Notes: a model not told the origin generated them from the letters alone. Numbered from the stretch's first letter, positions 45,946-56,830 are shown. The stretch is DNA of 64,000 nt from Agromyces mangrovi (GCF_030296695.1 NZ_AP027737.1:2976001-3040000); one strand, 5' to 3'. Made by a program: numbers and translations.

Positions 45946-46566
45946 TCAGTCGCGCGTGCGCAGCCCGTCCAGCAGGAGATCGGCGAGGGCGGTGAAGGAC
46001 TCGGACTCGGCCATGCCGGTGTTGCGGCGCACCTCGCGCTGCTGAATGCGCACGATCGCCGAGGTCGCCAGGTCGGCCGCGAACGCGGCGCGTACCGGAC
46101 GGATCGCGCCCGCGTCGACGCCCGCCTCGATGAGCTCGCGGATGCGGCGCGCGGCGCCGGCCGCATTGACCTCGTACACCTCGCGCGTGGGGGCGAACTC
46201 CACGACGTCCTCCATGAAGGTCTCCGACGCATCGCGCACCGCGTCCGACACGCCGGTCAGGTACGCCTCGAGCCGGTCGACCGGCTCGACCTGCTCGGCG
46301 ACGCGCGCCTCGATCATCTCGGCTGCGCGACGGAAGTAGTCGAGCACGACCTGGCGGAGCAGCTCCTCCCGCGTCGGGGCGAGCGCGTAGATCGTGGACT
46401 TGGAGCAGCGCAGCTCGGCGGCGGTCTCGTCGACCGTGAGGGCGACGAACCCGCGTCGCAGGTAGAGTTCGCCGAGCCGTCGGTAGAGGTCGTCCTGACG
46501 ACTCGTGCGGCGGGCCGACTGCGGTGTCGGCACCGGGAAGCGGGTGGGGTCGGCGGCAGCGCTCAT
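45946..46566 (-). CDS. TetR-family regulator beside etfBA
   Basis: Protein of 206 residues. The helix-turn-helix spans about 22-68: YLRRGFVALTVDETAAELRC followed by SKSTIYALAPTREELLRQV. The second half is an all-helical ligand domain with no obvious family. It ends 87 bp before etfB on the same strand; the inverted repeat lies in that gap. It likely senses an acyl-CoA or fatty acid and controls the etf genes. Confidence 0.85.
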   Translation of the reverse strand: MSAAADPTRFPVPTPQSARRTSRQDDLYRRLGELYLRRGFVALTVDETAAELRCSKSTIYALAPTREELLRQVVLDYFRRAAEMIEARVAEQVEPVDRLEAYLTGVSDAVRDASETFMEDVVEFAPTREVYEVNAAGAARRIRELIEAGVDAGAIRPVRAAFAADLATSAIVRIQQREVRRNTGMAESESFTALADLLLDGLRTRD

Positions 46567-46601
46567 GGGCCCATTCTGGCCGGACTCGTCCGTCGGGCGG
46601 G

Positions 46602-47108
46602 TCAGGCGGGGCCCTCGGACTCGAGCACGAACCAGAAGTGCCGCCCGCGATGCAGCACGTCCTTGCCGTTCATGACGCCGAGTAGCAGCCCGTCGCCGGC
46701 GCGCTTGAAGTGGTCGAACGTGGCCATGCCGTCGTACACCATCGTCGCGGTCACCTCGTCGCGGAATGCGACCATCCAGAGCGAGGCGCCCCCGCGCGCG
46801 AGTTCGACGTTGTCGACGAGCGAGCCGTCTTCCTGCTCGCACACGATCGGGCTCACGTCGTTCGCCGACCGCATGTGCTTGCCGTGCCAGTGCACGCCGT
46901 CGAGCACGCGGCCGAGGCCGTGGCCGGTCGGCACCGCGGTGCCCCGCCAGCGGCCGATGAGGTCGTCGATGGATGCGGGCGGGAGCGCCGCCCACAGCTC
47001 GTCGAGCTCATCCGGGTCGACCGAGTCGCGCGCGAGCAGCCCTCGTACGCGCGCCTCGAGGCCTGGGGAGACCTCGAGGCGCGCGTCGGCCGTTGCGGCC
47101 TCGGTCAC
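46602..47108 (-). CDS. GXWXG/DUF4334 domain protein
   Basis: Protein of 168 residues, GTG start overlapping the ligase stop (GTGA). DDLIGRWRGTAVPTGH is the GXWXG motif, and MVYDGMATFDHFKRAGDGLLLGVMNGKD with HRGRHFWFVLE is the DUF4334 pattern. Proteins with this pair of small domains often accompany fatty-acid or CoA-ligase genes in actinobacteria; they may bind a hydrophobic ligand. Function not established. Confidence 0.8.
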   Translation of the reverse strand: MTEAATADARLEVSPGLEARVRGLLARDSVDPDELDELWAALPPASIDDLIGRWRGTAVPTGHGLGRVLDGVHWHGKHMRSANDVSPIVCEQEDGSLVDNVELARGGASLWMVAFRDEVTATMVYDGMATFDHFKRAGDGLLLGVMNGKDVLHRGRHFWFVLESEGPA

Positions 47109-48694
47109 CCGTTCGCCAGCTCGGCGAGACGGTCGCGGAGCACGGTCTTCAGGACCTTGCCACCGGCGTTGCGGGGGAGTGCGTCGATGATCACCAGGTC
47201 CTTCGGGAGCTTGTAGCGCGCCAGGGTTGCTCCGAGGAAGTCGGTGAACTCCTCGAGCGTCAGCTCCTGCTCGGGCTTCAGCGCGACGAACGCCACCGGC
47301 ACCTCGCCCCACTTCTCGTCCTCGCGTCCGACGATCGCGGCCTCGAGCACCTTGGGGTGGGCGAACATGGCGTTCTCGACCTCGGCGCAGTAGATGTTCT
47401 CGCCGCCGGAGATGATCATGTCCTTCTTGCGGTCCACGACCCAGACGAAGCCCTCGTCGTCCTGGCGGACGAGGTCGCCCGAGTGGAACCAACCGCCCTC
47501 GAACGCCTTCGCGGTCTCCTCGGGCTTGTTCCAGTAGGCCGACATCATGGTCGGCCCGCGGTAGACGATCTCGCCGATCTCGCCGACCTCGACGTCGTTC
47601 ATCTCGTCGTCGACGACGCGGTACTGGATGGTCGGGATCGGCTTGCCCACCGAGCCGAGCTTGCGGCGGGAGTCCTCGCCGCTCAGCACGCACGTGATGG
47701 GCGACATCTCGGTCTGGCCGAACACCGCGACGTTGGTCGCGTCGGGGAAGGTCTCCTCCATCGCGCGGAGCACCGTGTCCGACGCCGGCGCGGCGCCCCA
47801 GCTGATGATGCGGAGCTTCAAGTCGCGGTCCTTGATGCCGGGGAGCGCGCAGATCGCCTGCCACTGCTGCGGCACGTTGAAGACGATGGTCGCGCCCTCC
47901 TGCTCCCACGCGTCGACCACGGCTGCGGGGTCGAACGCACCGAGCGGGTGGATCACCGTCGGGATGCCGATGATGAAGTTCGCCGCGATCGAGCCGAGCC
48001 CGGCGATGTGGAAGAAGGGAGCCGTCAGGAACGCGACATCCGACTCGTCCCAGACCATGTTGCTGCGGATGCAGGTGACGGCCTGCAGGTACATGTTGCG
48101 GTGCGAGAGCATCGCGCCCTTCGGGGCCCCGGTGGTGCCCGACGTGTACATGAGCAGTGCGGTGGCGTCCTCCGGCACGTCCTCGAGCTCGATCGGTTCG
48201 GCGTCGGCGAGGACCTGCTCGTACGACTCGAACCCGTCGGCCTCGCCCAGGACGATCTTCGACTCGAGCTGCGAGGTCATCCCCGCAACCGCGGCGCCGA
48301 GCGGAGCGAGCGGGCCGTCGACGATGAGCACGCGCGACCCGCTGTCCTCGATGAGGTACAGGATCTCCGGCGGGGTGAGCCGGAAGTTCACGGGCACTGC
48401 GATCGCGCCGAGGCTGTTGATCGCGAAGACCGACTCGACGAACTCGGGCCGGTTGAGCGTGAACAGCAGCACCCGGTCGCCCGCACGGACGCCGCGCTCG
48501 CGCAGCGCGCCCGCGAAGGCGAGCGAGCGTTCGTGCAGCTGGTGCCAGGTCGTGTCCTGCCCCAGGTAGCGCAGCGCGACCTCGTCGGGCCGCGACACGG
48601 CGTGGCCCGCCGTCTGTGCCATCCAATGGTTGCGGAACGACCAGGTCGGCATCGCCTGAGCGACCGGCGTCTCCGCGACTGCTGTATTCGTCAT
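47105..48694 (-). CDS. Fatty acyl-CoA ligase (AMP-forming)
   Basis: Protein of 529 residues. AMP loop YTSGTTGAPKGAMLSH, FGQTEMSP, GGWFHSGDLVRQDDEGF, hinge DRKKDMIISGGENIYCAEVE and catalytic Lys in RNAGGKVLKT are all present. The pattern is that of FadD-type ligases for medium or long fatty acids. It activates the acid to acyl-CoA for the beta-oxidation operon downstream. Divergent from the tandem-TetR gene, with 154 bp between. Confidence 0.9.
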   Translation of the reverse strand: MTNTAVAETPVAQAMPTWSFRNHWMAQTAGHAVSRPDEVALRYLGQDTTWHQLHERSLAFAGALRERGVRAGDRVLLFTLNRPEFVESVFAINSLGAIAVPVNFRLTPPEILYLIEDSGSRVLIVDGPLAPLGAAVAGMTSQLESKIVLGEADGFESYEQVLADAEPIELEDVPEDATALLMYTSGTTGAPKGAMLSHRNMYLQAVTCIRSNMVWDESDVAFLTAPFFHIAGLGSIAANFIIGIPTVIHPLGAFDPAAVVDAWEQEGATIVFNVPQQWQAICALPGIKDRDLKLRIISWGAAPASDTVLRAMEETFPDATNVAVFGQTEMSPITCVLSGEDSRRKLGSVGKPIPTIQYRVVDDEMNDVEVGEIGEIVYRGPTMMSAYWNKPEETAKAFEGGWFHSGDLVRQDDEGFVWVVDRKKDMIISGGENIYCAEVENAMFAHPKVLEAAIVGREDEKWGEVPVAFVALKPEQELTLEEFTDFLGATLARYKLPKDLVIIDALPRNAGGKVLKTVLRDRLAELANG

Positions 48695-48755
48695 CGAATC
48701 CCTTTCCCACTCCCTCGTGAAGGACTGCCCCCAGTATGCATCAGAACGGGCCGCG

Positions 48756-48778
48756 CGTCACCACTTTTGTTAATGACG
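48756..48778. promoter_or_regulatory. Weak inverted repeat in the ligase/tandem-TetR divergent region
   Basis: CGTCA and TGACG are reverse complements separated by 13 bp that include the AT-rich TTTTGTTAA. It lies between the two starts in 48695-48848. Arms are short, so this is only a possible operator for the tandem TetR protein. A TAGGGT at 48824-48829 may be the -10 of the TetR gene. Confidence 0.3.
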
Positions 48779-48848
48779 GTTCTGTTCTCGCGCGCCGTCG
48801 TGCGTGGCGGGTGCCGTGTACCGTAGGGTGCTGGTTGGGGAGGTGCCC

Positions 48849-50056
48849 GTGTCCGAAGTCGTGACCGAGACCGTGCGGCGCCGGCCGAAGGATCGCAAGC
48901 AGCGCATCGAGGCGGCCGCAGCGGAGGCGTTCAGCGCGCACGGATTCCACGCGGTCGGCATGGAGGACATCGCCGCGGCGGTCGGAGTCTCCGCGCCCGC
49001 GCTCTACCGGCACTACCCGAGCAAGTACGCGCTCTTCGTCGCGTGCGCGAGGGCCTGGCCGCCGGGCTCCTCGACGGGATCGACCAGGTCCCCGCATCCG
49101 ACGACCCCGACGACCGGCTCGACGCGCTCGTCTCCGCGGTGCTCAAGGTGACGGTCGCGAACCGCAGCACGGGCGGGCTCTACCGCTGGGAGGGGCGCTA
49201 CCTGGCGCCCGAGCACCGTGCCGAGATCGGCGAGCAGTTCGACCGGCTCACCGCGACGATCGCGGACGCGCTGCTCGAAGTGCGGGACGACCTGCAGCCC
49301 GTGGTCGCGGACCGCGTCGCATCCGGTGCCCTCGCCGTGATCGCCTCGATCACCGCGCACCGCACCTCGCTCGGCGTGCGCCGGATGGACCGCGTGCTCG
49401 GCGGCGCGGCGCACCGCGTGCTCCGCGTCTCGCTCGACGGCGTCGAGGCGCCGACTATCGAGCGCACCGACCAGGAGCCGATCGGCGGCAGGCGCGAACT
49501 GCTCCTCTCGAAGGCCATCACGCTGTTCAACCGGCGCGGCTACCACGACGTCGGCATCGACGAGATCGCGACGGCGGCCGGACTCACGCCCTCGGGCGTC
49601 TACCGCCACTTCTCCGGCAAGTCCGACATCCTCTACGCCGCCTGCATCCGCGCCGCCGAGCGGCTGACGCAGGTGACGGCGGATGCGACGGCCAGGGCCG
49701 GATCCGACCCCGCCGGCGCCCTCCAGTCGATGGGCCGCGCGTACATCCGCTTCGCGTTCGAGCAGCACGAGTTGCTGTCGGTGTACTCCGCCGACGCGAC
49801 CAGCCTCCCCGAGCAGGACCTGGGCCGTCTGCTGGCGCTGCAGCGCGAGCACGTGGCCGAGTGGGTGAACCGCCTGCGCGCGGTGCATCCGTCGCTCGAC
49901 CTGCCGTCGGCCCGCATCCTCGTGCACGCCGCGCTCGGCGTGGTCGTGGACGGGGGCCGTCGCTCCCACTGGAGCGACGACCCCGCGGTCGTGCGTTGCG
50001 TCGCGGCGATGGTCGATGCGGTGCTGGACCCGCCCGACACCGACCTCGGCCGCTGA
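48849..50056 (+). CDS. Tandem TetR-family regulator, two HTH domains (one frameshift)
   Basis: Start GTG 48849 with GGGGAGG six bases upstream. The frame changes at about 49050-49053 as if one G of a G run were missing, giving about 402 residues. The first TetR domain has AFSAHGFHAVGMEDIAAAVG and SAPALYRHYPSK; the second, about 200 residues later, has LFNRRGYHDVGIDEIATAAG and PSGVYRHFSGK. Each is followed by its own helical ligand region. Two DNA-binding domains in one chain could let a monomer bind a full palindrome. It is divergent from the acyl-CoA ligase gene and likely regulates it. Read uncorrected, it would appear as two separate genes. Confidence 0.82.
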
Positions 50057-50095
50057 CCGGCCGCCGCCCTGCGGACGACCGGCCCGGCCGTCGGC

Positions 50096-51554
50096 CTACG
50101 CGCCGTGCTTGCTGCCGTGCAGCGAGTGCAGCATCGACTTCGCGATCTTCATGTCGCGCTCCGAGCGGTCGATGCGGAGCAGGTCGAGCGGCGCCTTGAA
50201 CCGCTGCACGGTCATCGACTTCGCACGGCTGAACTCGCGCAGCCCGTCGGGGCCGTGCACGCGGCCGAAGCCGGATCCGCCCACGCCGCCGAACGGCAGC
50301 GCGGCGACGCCGGCGAAGCCGAGCACCGAGTCGATGGTGACCGCGCCCGCCTTGAGCCGCGCGGCGAGCCGCTCGCCGGCCCTGTGGTCGCGGGTGAAGA
50401 TCGACGCGCCCAGTCCGTACTCGGTCGCGTTCGCGCGCTCGACCGCCTCGTCGAGGTCGGCGACGCCGTTGACCACGAGAGTCGGGCCGAAGGTCTCGAC
50501 GCAGACGGCGTCGGCGTCCTCGGGAACGCCGGTGAGCACGATCGGCTCGACGTATGGCGCCTTGACCGAGTCGACCCCGCCGAGCACGGCGGTGCCGCCG
50601 CGGGTCAGGGCGTCCTGCACGTGCTCGCGTACGACGTCGCCGCCCGCCGGGTGGGTCATCCGGCCGTACGACGCCGACTCGTCCGCGCCGGGTGTGAGCG
50701 TGCGCGCCTTCTGCACGAGCAGGTCGAGGAAGCGGTCGCGCACCGACTCGACCACGTAGACGCGCTCGACGCCGACGCAGGTCTGGCCGCTGTTGCCGAA
50801 GCCGCCGAACACGGCGAAGTCGGTCGCGAGGTCGAGGTTCGCGTCGGCCGCGACGATCATCGCGTCCTTGCCGCCGCACTCCGCCACGAGGGGGTGAGCT
50901 GCTCGGCGCACGCGGCCATCACGCGCTTGGCGGTGGCGGTGGAGCCGGTGAAGCCGACCTTGTCGACGCCCGCGCGGATCAGCGCGCTGCCGACCTCGCC
51001 GCCGCCGGTCACGACCTGCAGCACGGGCTGCTCGGGGTTGGCGCGCTTCCACGCCTCCGCGAGCCAGAGTGCCGTCTCGGGCGTGAGCTCGCTCGGCTTG
51101 AACACGACGGCGTTGCCGGCCGCGATCGCGTAGCCGATCGAGCCCATCGGCGTGTACAGGGGGTAGTTCCAGGGGCCGATCACGGCGACGACGCCGTACG
51201 GCTCGTAGCCGAGCGTGGCCTTCTGGTTGAACGCGACCGCGCCGGCCGGCACGCCGCGGCGCTTCAGCACCTTCTTGGCGTGCTTGGCCGCCCAGTCGAG
51301 GTGCCCGAGGGTGAGCATGATCTCGAGCGTGGCATCGCCCACGGGCTTGCCGGTCTCGCGCGAGATGATCTCGGCGAGCTCCTCGGCGCCGTTCGCGATG
51401 GCGTGCTTCCAGGCCAGCGTGCGACGGCGCCGCTCCGCGTAGCCGAGGCCCGCCCACCATGCCGCCGCGTCGCGTGCGGCCGCGACCGTCGCGGTGACGT
51501 CGGGCAGGGTCTGCTCGGGCTGCTCCTGCAGCTTCGGGGGTCGGTCAGTGTCAT
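50096..51554 (-). CDS. NAD(P)-dependent aldehyde dehydrogenase (two frameshifts)
   Basis: Start ATG 51554 with GGAG upstream. Two shifts are needed, each an extra C on the coding strand: in the run at 51536-51540, just after the start, and in the run at 50890-50894. Restored, the protein is about 486 residues, the usual length. IGPWNYPLYTPMGSIGYAIAAGN, KPSELTP and GFTGSTATAKRV bind the cofactor; the general-base Glu is in VAECGGKD and the nucleophilic Cys in NSGQTCVGV. It oxidises an aldehyde to the acid. Divergent from a TetR gene with a 16-bp palindrome 38 bp upstream of its start. Similar enzymes serve fatty or terpenoid aldehydes. Confidence 0.88.
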
Positions 51555-51591
51555 GGGATTCTCCGCATCCTCGGGGAGTTGCCGATCAGAA

Positions 51592-51607
51592 GTGAATGAT
51601 CATTCAC
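51592..51607. promoter_or_regulatory. 16-bp perfect palindrome upstream of the aldehyde dehydrogenase
   Basis: GTGAATGATCATTCAC is its own reverse complement. It lies 38 bp before the aldehyde dehydrogenase start and 114 bp before the divergent TetR start. TGAATnATTCA-type sites are common TetR-family operators. In this GC-rich setting a 16-bp AT-containing palindrome is unlikely by chance. Confidence 0.7.
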
Positions 51608-51668
51608 AGTATCGCCGACTCGCCGATCCGGCACAAGATGTTCCGGCGCGGCTGGGGATGACATGAGA

Positions 51669-51690
51669 GAATCGAATCACGATTCGATTC
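51669..51690. promoter_or_regulatory. 22-bp perfect inverted repeat upstream of the TetR gene at 51721
   Basis: Arms GAATCGAATC and GATTCGATTC are exact reverse complements around the two bases AC. It ends 30 bp before the TetR start, a position suited to autorepression. Its sequence differs from the palindrome at 51592, so two regulators, or two classes of site, may meet in this region. Confidence 0.7.
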
Positions 51691-51720
51691 CGTCCGACGG
51701 CGCGACGGGGAGGGGAGCCG

Positions 51721-52371
51721 GTGATGGCCCAGCGCAGCGCCGCGCAGCAGGTCGCGGCCCCGAGCAAGTCGGAGCGCACGCGGGAGCGCATCCTCGATGC
51801 CGCCGCCCACGTGCTGAGCCGCAAGGGGTACGCCGGCACCCGACTCAGCGACGTCGCCGAGGTCGCCGAGGTGCAGGCGCCGGCGATCTACTACTACTTC
51901 CCGTCGCGCGACGACCTCATCGAGGAGGTCATGTGGGCCGGCGCGCACCGGGTGCGCCTGCACGTGCAGTCGGTGCTCGAGGCGCTGCCGGAGGACACCG
52001 AGCCGATCGACCGCATCCTGGTTGCCGTCGAGGAGCACCTGCGGTACGAGCTGAGCATCTCCGACTACACGACGGCCTCGGTGCGCAACGCCGGCCAGGT
52101 GCCCGAGCAGCTGCGCACGCGTCCCGCGGAGGAGGAGGCGGCGTACAGCCGCATCTGGCGCGACCTCTTCGACGAGGCCGCGCGCGCCGGCCAACTGCGC
52201 GACGGGCTCGACGTCAACGTGTCGCGACTGCTCCTGCTCGGCTCGATGAACTGGGCGGCGGAGTGGTGGAACCCGCGGATGCGGTCGTTGGCCGACCTGG
52301 TCGCGGCGGCGCGCTCGCTCGTGCTGCACGGCATGGGGGCACCGGGCCTCGGCGAGCGCGCCGGCCGCTGA
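51721..52371 (+). CDS. TetR-family regulator
   Basis: Protein of 216 residues from GTG 51721 (or ATG 51724), after GGGGAGGGGAG. The helix-turn-helix is VLSRKGYAGTRLSDVAEVAE then QAPAIYYYFPSRDDL. The ligand domain has YELSISDYTTASVRNAGQVP and MNWAAEWWNP, found in actinobacterial TetR proteins linked to acyl-CoA genes (KstR2/FadR-like groups). It is divergent from the aldehyde dehydrogenase and convergent with the beta-oxidation operon, and two strong palindromes lie just upstream. Ligand unknown. Confidence 0.88.
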   Translation: MMAQRSAAQQVAAPSKSERTRERILDAAAHVLSRKGYAGTRLSDVAEVAEVQAPAIYYYFPSRDDLIEEVMWAGAHRVRLHVQSVLEALPEDTEPIDRILVAVEEHLRYELSISDYTTASVRNAGQVPEQLRTRPAEEEAAYSRIWRDLFDEAARAGQLRDGLDVNVSRLLLLGSMNWAAEWWNPRMRSLADLVAAARSLVLHGMGAPGLGERAGR

Positions 52372-52374
52372 CGG

Positions 52375-53385
<1,011 letters not shown>

Positions 53386-55569
53386 TCAGGCGTAGACCTC
53401 GCCGGCCTCGGCCTTCGCGACGAGCGACGCCGGGGGCTCGAAGTGCGGTCCGTAGGCCTCGGCGAGCTCGCGGGCGCGAGCCACGAAGCCGGGCAGGCCG
53501 CCGTCGTACTGGTTGATGTACTGGATGACGCCGCCCGTCCAGGCCGGGAACCCGATGCCGTAGATCGACCCGATGTTCGCGTCGGCGACGCTCGTGAGCA
53601 CGCCCTCGTCGAAGCAGCGCACGGTGTCGATCGCCTCGGCGAACAGCATCCGTTCCTTGAGGTCCTCGAACGGCACCTCGGTGCCTGTTCCGAACGCATC
53701 GGCGAGGCCCGGCCACAGGCCGACGCGCCTGCCGTCGGCGTCGTAGTCGTAGAACCCGCCGCCGGTCGAGCGACCCTTGCGGCCGAGCTCGTCGACCATG
53801 CGGTCGACGACCGCCTCGGCGCCGTGCTCGGTCCAGCCCCTGCCCTCGGCGATGGCCGCCTTCTTCGTCTCCTCGCGGATCTTCTGGGTGAGGGTGATCG
53901 TCAACTCGTCGAGCAGCTGCAGCGCGCCGGCCGGGTAGCCGGCCTGCAGCGATGCCTGCTCCACCGTGGCGGGGGAGACGCCCTCGCCGACGGCCGCGAC
54001 GGCCTCGTCGATGTACCGGCCGATCACGCGCGAGGTGAAGAACCCGCGGTTGTCGTTCACGACGATCGGGGTCTTGCGGATCTGCAGCACGTAGTCGAAC
54101 GTCTTCGCGAGCACCTCGTCGCCGGTGTTGCGGCCGCGCACGATCTCGACGAGCGGCATCTTGTCGACGGGGGAGAAGAAATGGATGCCGATGAAGTCGT
54201 CGGGTCGCTTGACGCCGGCGGACAACTCGGTGATCGGCAGGGTCGAGGTGTTCGACCCGAGCACCGCGTCGGGTTCCACGACATCCTCGATCTCCTGGAA
54301 GACCGCCTGCTTCACGTCGGCGCTCTCGAACACCGCCTCGATGACGAGGTCGACGCCGGCGAAGTCCGCCGGGTCGGCCGACGGCGTGATGCGGGCGAGC
54401 AGTGCCGCCGACTTCTCGGGCGTGGTCTTTCCGCGCTGCAGGGCCGTGGCCTCGATGCGCTCCGCGTAGCCCTTGCCGCGACGCGCCGCTTCGATCGACA
54501 CGTCCTTCAGCACCACGTCGATGCCGGCCTTCGCCGACACGTAGGCGATGGCGGCGCCCATCATGCCGGCGCCGATCACGCCGACCTTGGTCGCCTGGAA
54601 CTTCGGGTACCCGTCGGGGCGGCTCGCCCCGGCGTTGATCTTCTGGAGGTCGAAGAAGAACGCGTTGATCATGTTCTTCGCGACCTGGCCGATGGTGAGC
54701 GAGACCAGGTAGCGGGTCTCGATGGTGCTCGCGGTGTCGAAGTCGACGAGCGCTCCCTCGACGGCGGCGGCGAGCGCGGCGCGCGGGGCGGGCATCGGCG
54801 CGCCCTTGACCTGCTTGCGCACGTTCGCGGCCATCGCCGGCAGGAGCGACGCGACCGACGGGCTGTTCGGACCGCCGCCGGGGATGCGGAAGCCCTTCTC
54901 GTCCCACGGCTTCACTGCGGTCGGGTGGGCGGCGATCCAGGCCTTCGCGGCCGGCACGAGGGCGTCGACCGTCGGCACGACCTCGTCGACCAGGCCGACC
55001 TCGAGCGCGCCGGCGGGGGTGTACTTCGTGCCGGTCATGATCACCTTGGTCAGCGCGTCCTGCAGCCCGAGCATGCGCACGGTGCGGGTGATGCCGCCGC
55101 CGCCGGGCAGCAGCCCGAGCGTCACCTCCGGCAGGCCGATGCGGCTGCCCTTCGCGTCGGCCGCGATGCGGTGGTGCGCGGCGAGGGCGACCTCGAGCCC
55201 GCCGCCGAGGGCGGTGCCGTTGATCGCCGCGACGACCGGCTTGCCGAGCCGCTCGAGTCGGCGCAGGTCGGCCTTGACGCGTTCGATGTGCGCCGTCTGC
55301 TCGGCGGCGGTCTCGGGCGAGCCCTGCTTGAGCTGGTTGAGGTCGCCGCCGGCGAAGAAGCTCGACTTCGCGCTGGCGAGGATGACGCCCGTGACGTCGT
55401 CGAGCTCGGCCTCGAGCCGATCGACGACGATGGTCATCGACGAGGTGTACGCGTCGTTCATGGTGTTGACGGTGGCGTCGGGGTCGTCGAGGGTCAGGGT
55501 GACGACGCCGTCCTCGTCGCGATCCCAGTGGATCGCGGGCGCCTCGGTCACGATGGCTTCGATGGTCAT
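53386..55569 (-). CDS. fadB: Enoyl-CoA hydratase / 3-hydroxyacyl-CoA dehydrogenase fusion
   Basis: Protein of 727 residues. The N-terminal crotonase domain (about 1-190) has NGTALGGGLEVALAAHHRIA and RIGLPEVTLGLLPGGGG with the catalytic Glu residues. The NAD domain has GVIGAGMMGAAIAYVSAKAG, NTSTLPITEL and GIHFFSPVDKMPLVEIVRG with the catalytic His; a C-terminal helical domain follows. It hydrates trans-2-enoyl-CoA and oxidises the 3-hydroxyacyl-CoA. With the thiolase upstream it forms the trifunctional beta-oxidation set. Confidence 0.95.
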   Translation of the reverse strand: MTIEAIVTEAPAIHWDRDEDGVVTLTLDDPDATVNTMNDAYTSSMTIVVDRLEAELDDVTGVILASAKSSFFAGGDLNQLKQGSPETAAEQTAHIERVKADLRRLERLGKPVVAAINGTALGGGLEVALAAHHRIAADAKGSRIGLPEVTLGLLPGGGGITRTVRMLGLQDALTKVIMTGTKYTPAGALEVGLVDEVVPTVDALVPAAKAWIAAHPTAVKPWDEKGFRIPGGGPNSPSVASLLPAMAANVRKQVKGAPMPAPRAALAAAVEGALVDFDTASTIETRYLVSLTIGQVAKNMINAFFFDLQKINAGASRPDGYPKFQATKVGVIGAGMMGAAIAYVSAKAGIDVVLKDVSIEAARRGKGYAERIEATALQRGKTTPEKSAALLARITPSADPADFAGVDLVIEAVFESADVKQAVFQEIEDVVEPDAVLGSNTSTLPITELSAGVKRPDDFIGIHFFSPVDKMPLVEIVRGRNTGDEVLAKTFDYVLQIRKTPIVVNDNRGFFTSRVIGRYIDEAVAAVGEGVSPATVEQASLQAGYPAGALQLLDELTITLTQKIREETKKAAIAEGRGWTEHGAEAVVDRMVDELGRKGRSTGGGFYDYDADGRRVGLWPGLADAFGTGTEVPFEDLKERMLFAEAIDTVRCFDEGVLTSVADANIGSIYGIGFPAWTGGVIQYINQYDGGLPGFVARARELAEAYGPHFEPPASLVAKAEAGEVYA

Positions 55570-55599
55570 GAGTGGGTCCAGTCCTGTCGGTTCGTTCGG

Positions 55600-56808
55600 T
55601 CAGAGTCGTTCGATGACGGTGGCGATGCCCATGCCGGCGCCGACGCAGAGCGTGGCGAGGCCGCGGCGGAGGTCGCGTCGCTCGAGCTCGTCGAGCATCG
55701 TGCCGAGGATCATCGCGCCGGTGGCGCCGAGCGGATGCCCCATGGCGATCGCGCCGCCGTTGACGTTGACCTTCTCGCGGGGGATGTCGAGGTCCTTCAT
55801 CCACTTCATGACCACGGATGCGAAGGCCTCGTTGAGCTCGAACAGGTCGATGTCGTCGACCGAGAGGCCGGTCTTGTCGAGCACCCGCTGCGTGACGCTC
55901 GTCGGCCCCGTGAGCATGATGGTCGGCTCGCTGCCGAGCACGGCCGTGCCCACGATCCGCGCCCGCGGCGTGAGCCCCATGGCGTTGCCGGCCGCCTCGC
56001 TGCCGAGCACCACCAGGGCCGCCCCGTCGACGATGCCGGACGAGTTCGCCGCCGTGTGCACGTGCGAGATCTTCTCGACCGAGTGGTACTTCTGCAGCGC
56101 GACGGCGTCGAAGCCGCCCATGTCGCCGATGGTCGCGAACGCCGCGGGGAGCTTGCCGAGCGAGTCGACGCTCGAGCCGGGGCGCCGATGCTCGTCGTGG
56201 TCGAGCACGAGCACGCCGTTCATGTCGCGCACGGGCACGATGGACTTCTCGAAGTAGCCGTTCGCCCACGCGGCATCCGCCTTGTCCTGGCTCCACACGG
56301 CGAACGCGTCGACGTCCTCGCGGTCGAAGCCCTCGATGGTCGCGATGAGGTCGGCGGAGATGCCCTGCGGCACGAAGTAGGCGTCGTAGGCCGTGGTCGG
56401 GTCCTGCGCGTACGCGCCGCCGTCGGAGCCGATCGGCACGCGCGACATGGCCTCGACGCCGCCGGCGACGACCAGGTCCTCCCAGCCGGAGGCGACCTTC
56501 TGCGCGGCGAGGTTCACGGCCTCGAGCCCCGAGGCGCAGAATCGGTTGACCTGCACGCCCGGCACGTGCTCGGGCAGGCCGGAGTTGAGGATCGCGGTGC
56601 GCGCGATGTCGCCGCCCTGCTCGCCGACTGGCGAGACGACGCCGAGCACGACGTCGTCGATGCGATCGAGGTCGAGCGAGGGGTTGCGCGGGCCGAGCTC
56701 GGCGAGCAGCCCGCTCGCGAGGTCGACCGGCTTCGTGCCGTGGAGCGAGCCGCCCCGGTTACGCCCGCGCGGGGTGCGGAACGTGTCGTAGATGAACGCT
56801 TCGGTCAT
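55600..56808 (-). CDS. fadA: Acetyl-CoA acyltransferase (beta-oxidation thiolase)
   Basis: Protein of 402 residues. Nucleophilic Cys in [35 protein letters not shown] and [14 protein letters not shown] are complete. It cleaves 3-ketoacyl-CoA to acetyl-CoA and a chain shortened by two carbons. It lies 22 bp after the acyl-CoA dehydrogenase and 30 bp before fadB. Differs clearly from the thiolase at 24229, so the window has one thiolase for fatty acids and one for short acids. Confidence 0.94.
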   Translation of the reverse strand: MTEAFIYDTFRTPRGRNRGGSLHGTKPVDLASGLLAELGPRNPSLDLDRIDDVVLGVVSPVGEQGGDIARTAILNSGLPEHVPGVQVNRFCASGLEAVNLAAQKVASGWEDLVVAGGVEAMSRVPIGSDGGAYAQDPTTAYDAYFVPQGISADLIATIEGFDREDVDAFAVWSQDKADAAWANGYFEKSIVPVRDMNGVLVLDHDEHRRPGSSVDSLGKLPAAFATIGDMGGFDAVALQKYHSVEKISHVHTAANSSGIVDGAALVVLGSEAAGNAMGLTPRARIVGTAVLGSEPTIMLTGPTSVTQRVLDKTGLSVDDIDLFELNEAFASVVMKWMKDLDIPREKVNVNGGAIAMGHPLGATGAMILGTMLDELERRDLRRGLATLCVGAGMGIATVIERL

Positions 56809-56830
56809 GGTTGTCGTCCTCTCGATGTCG

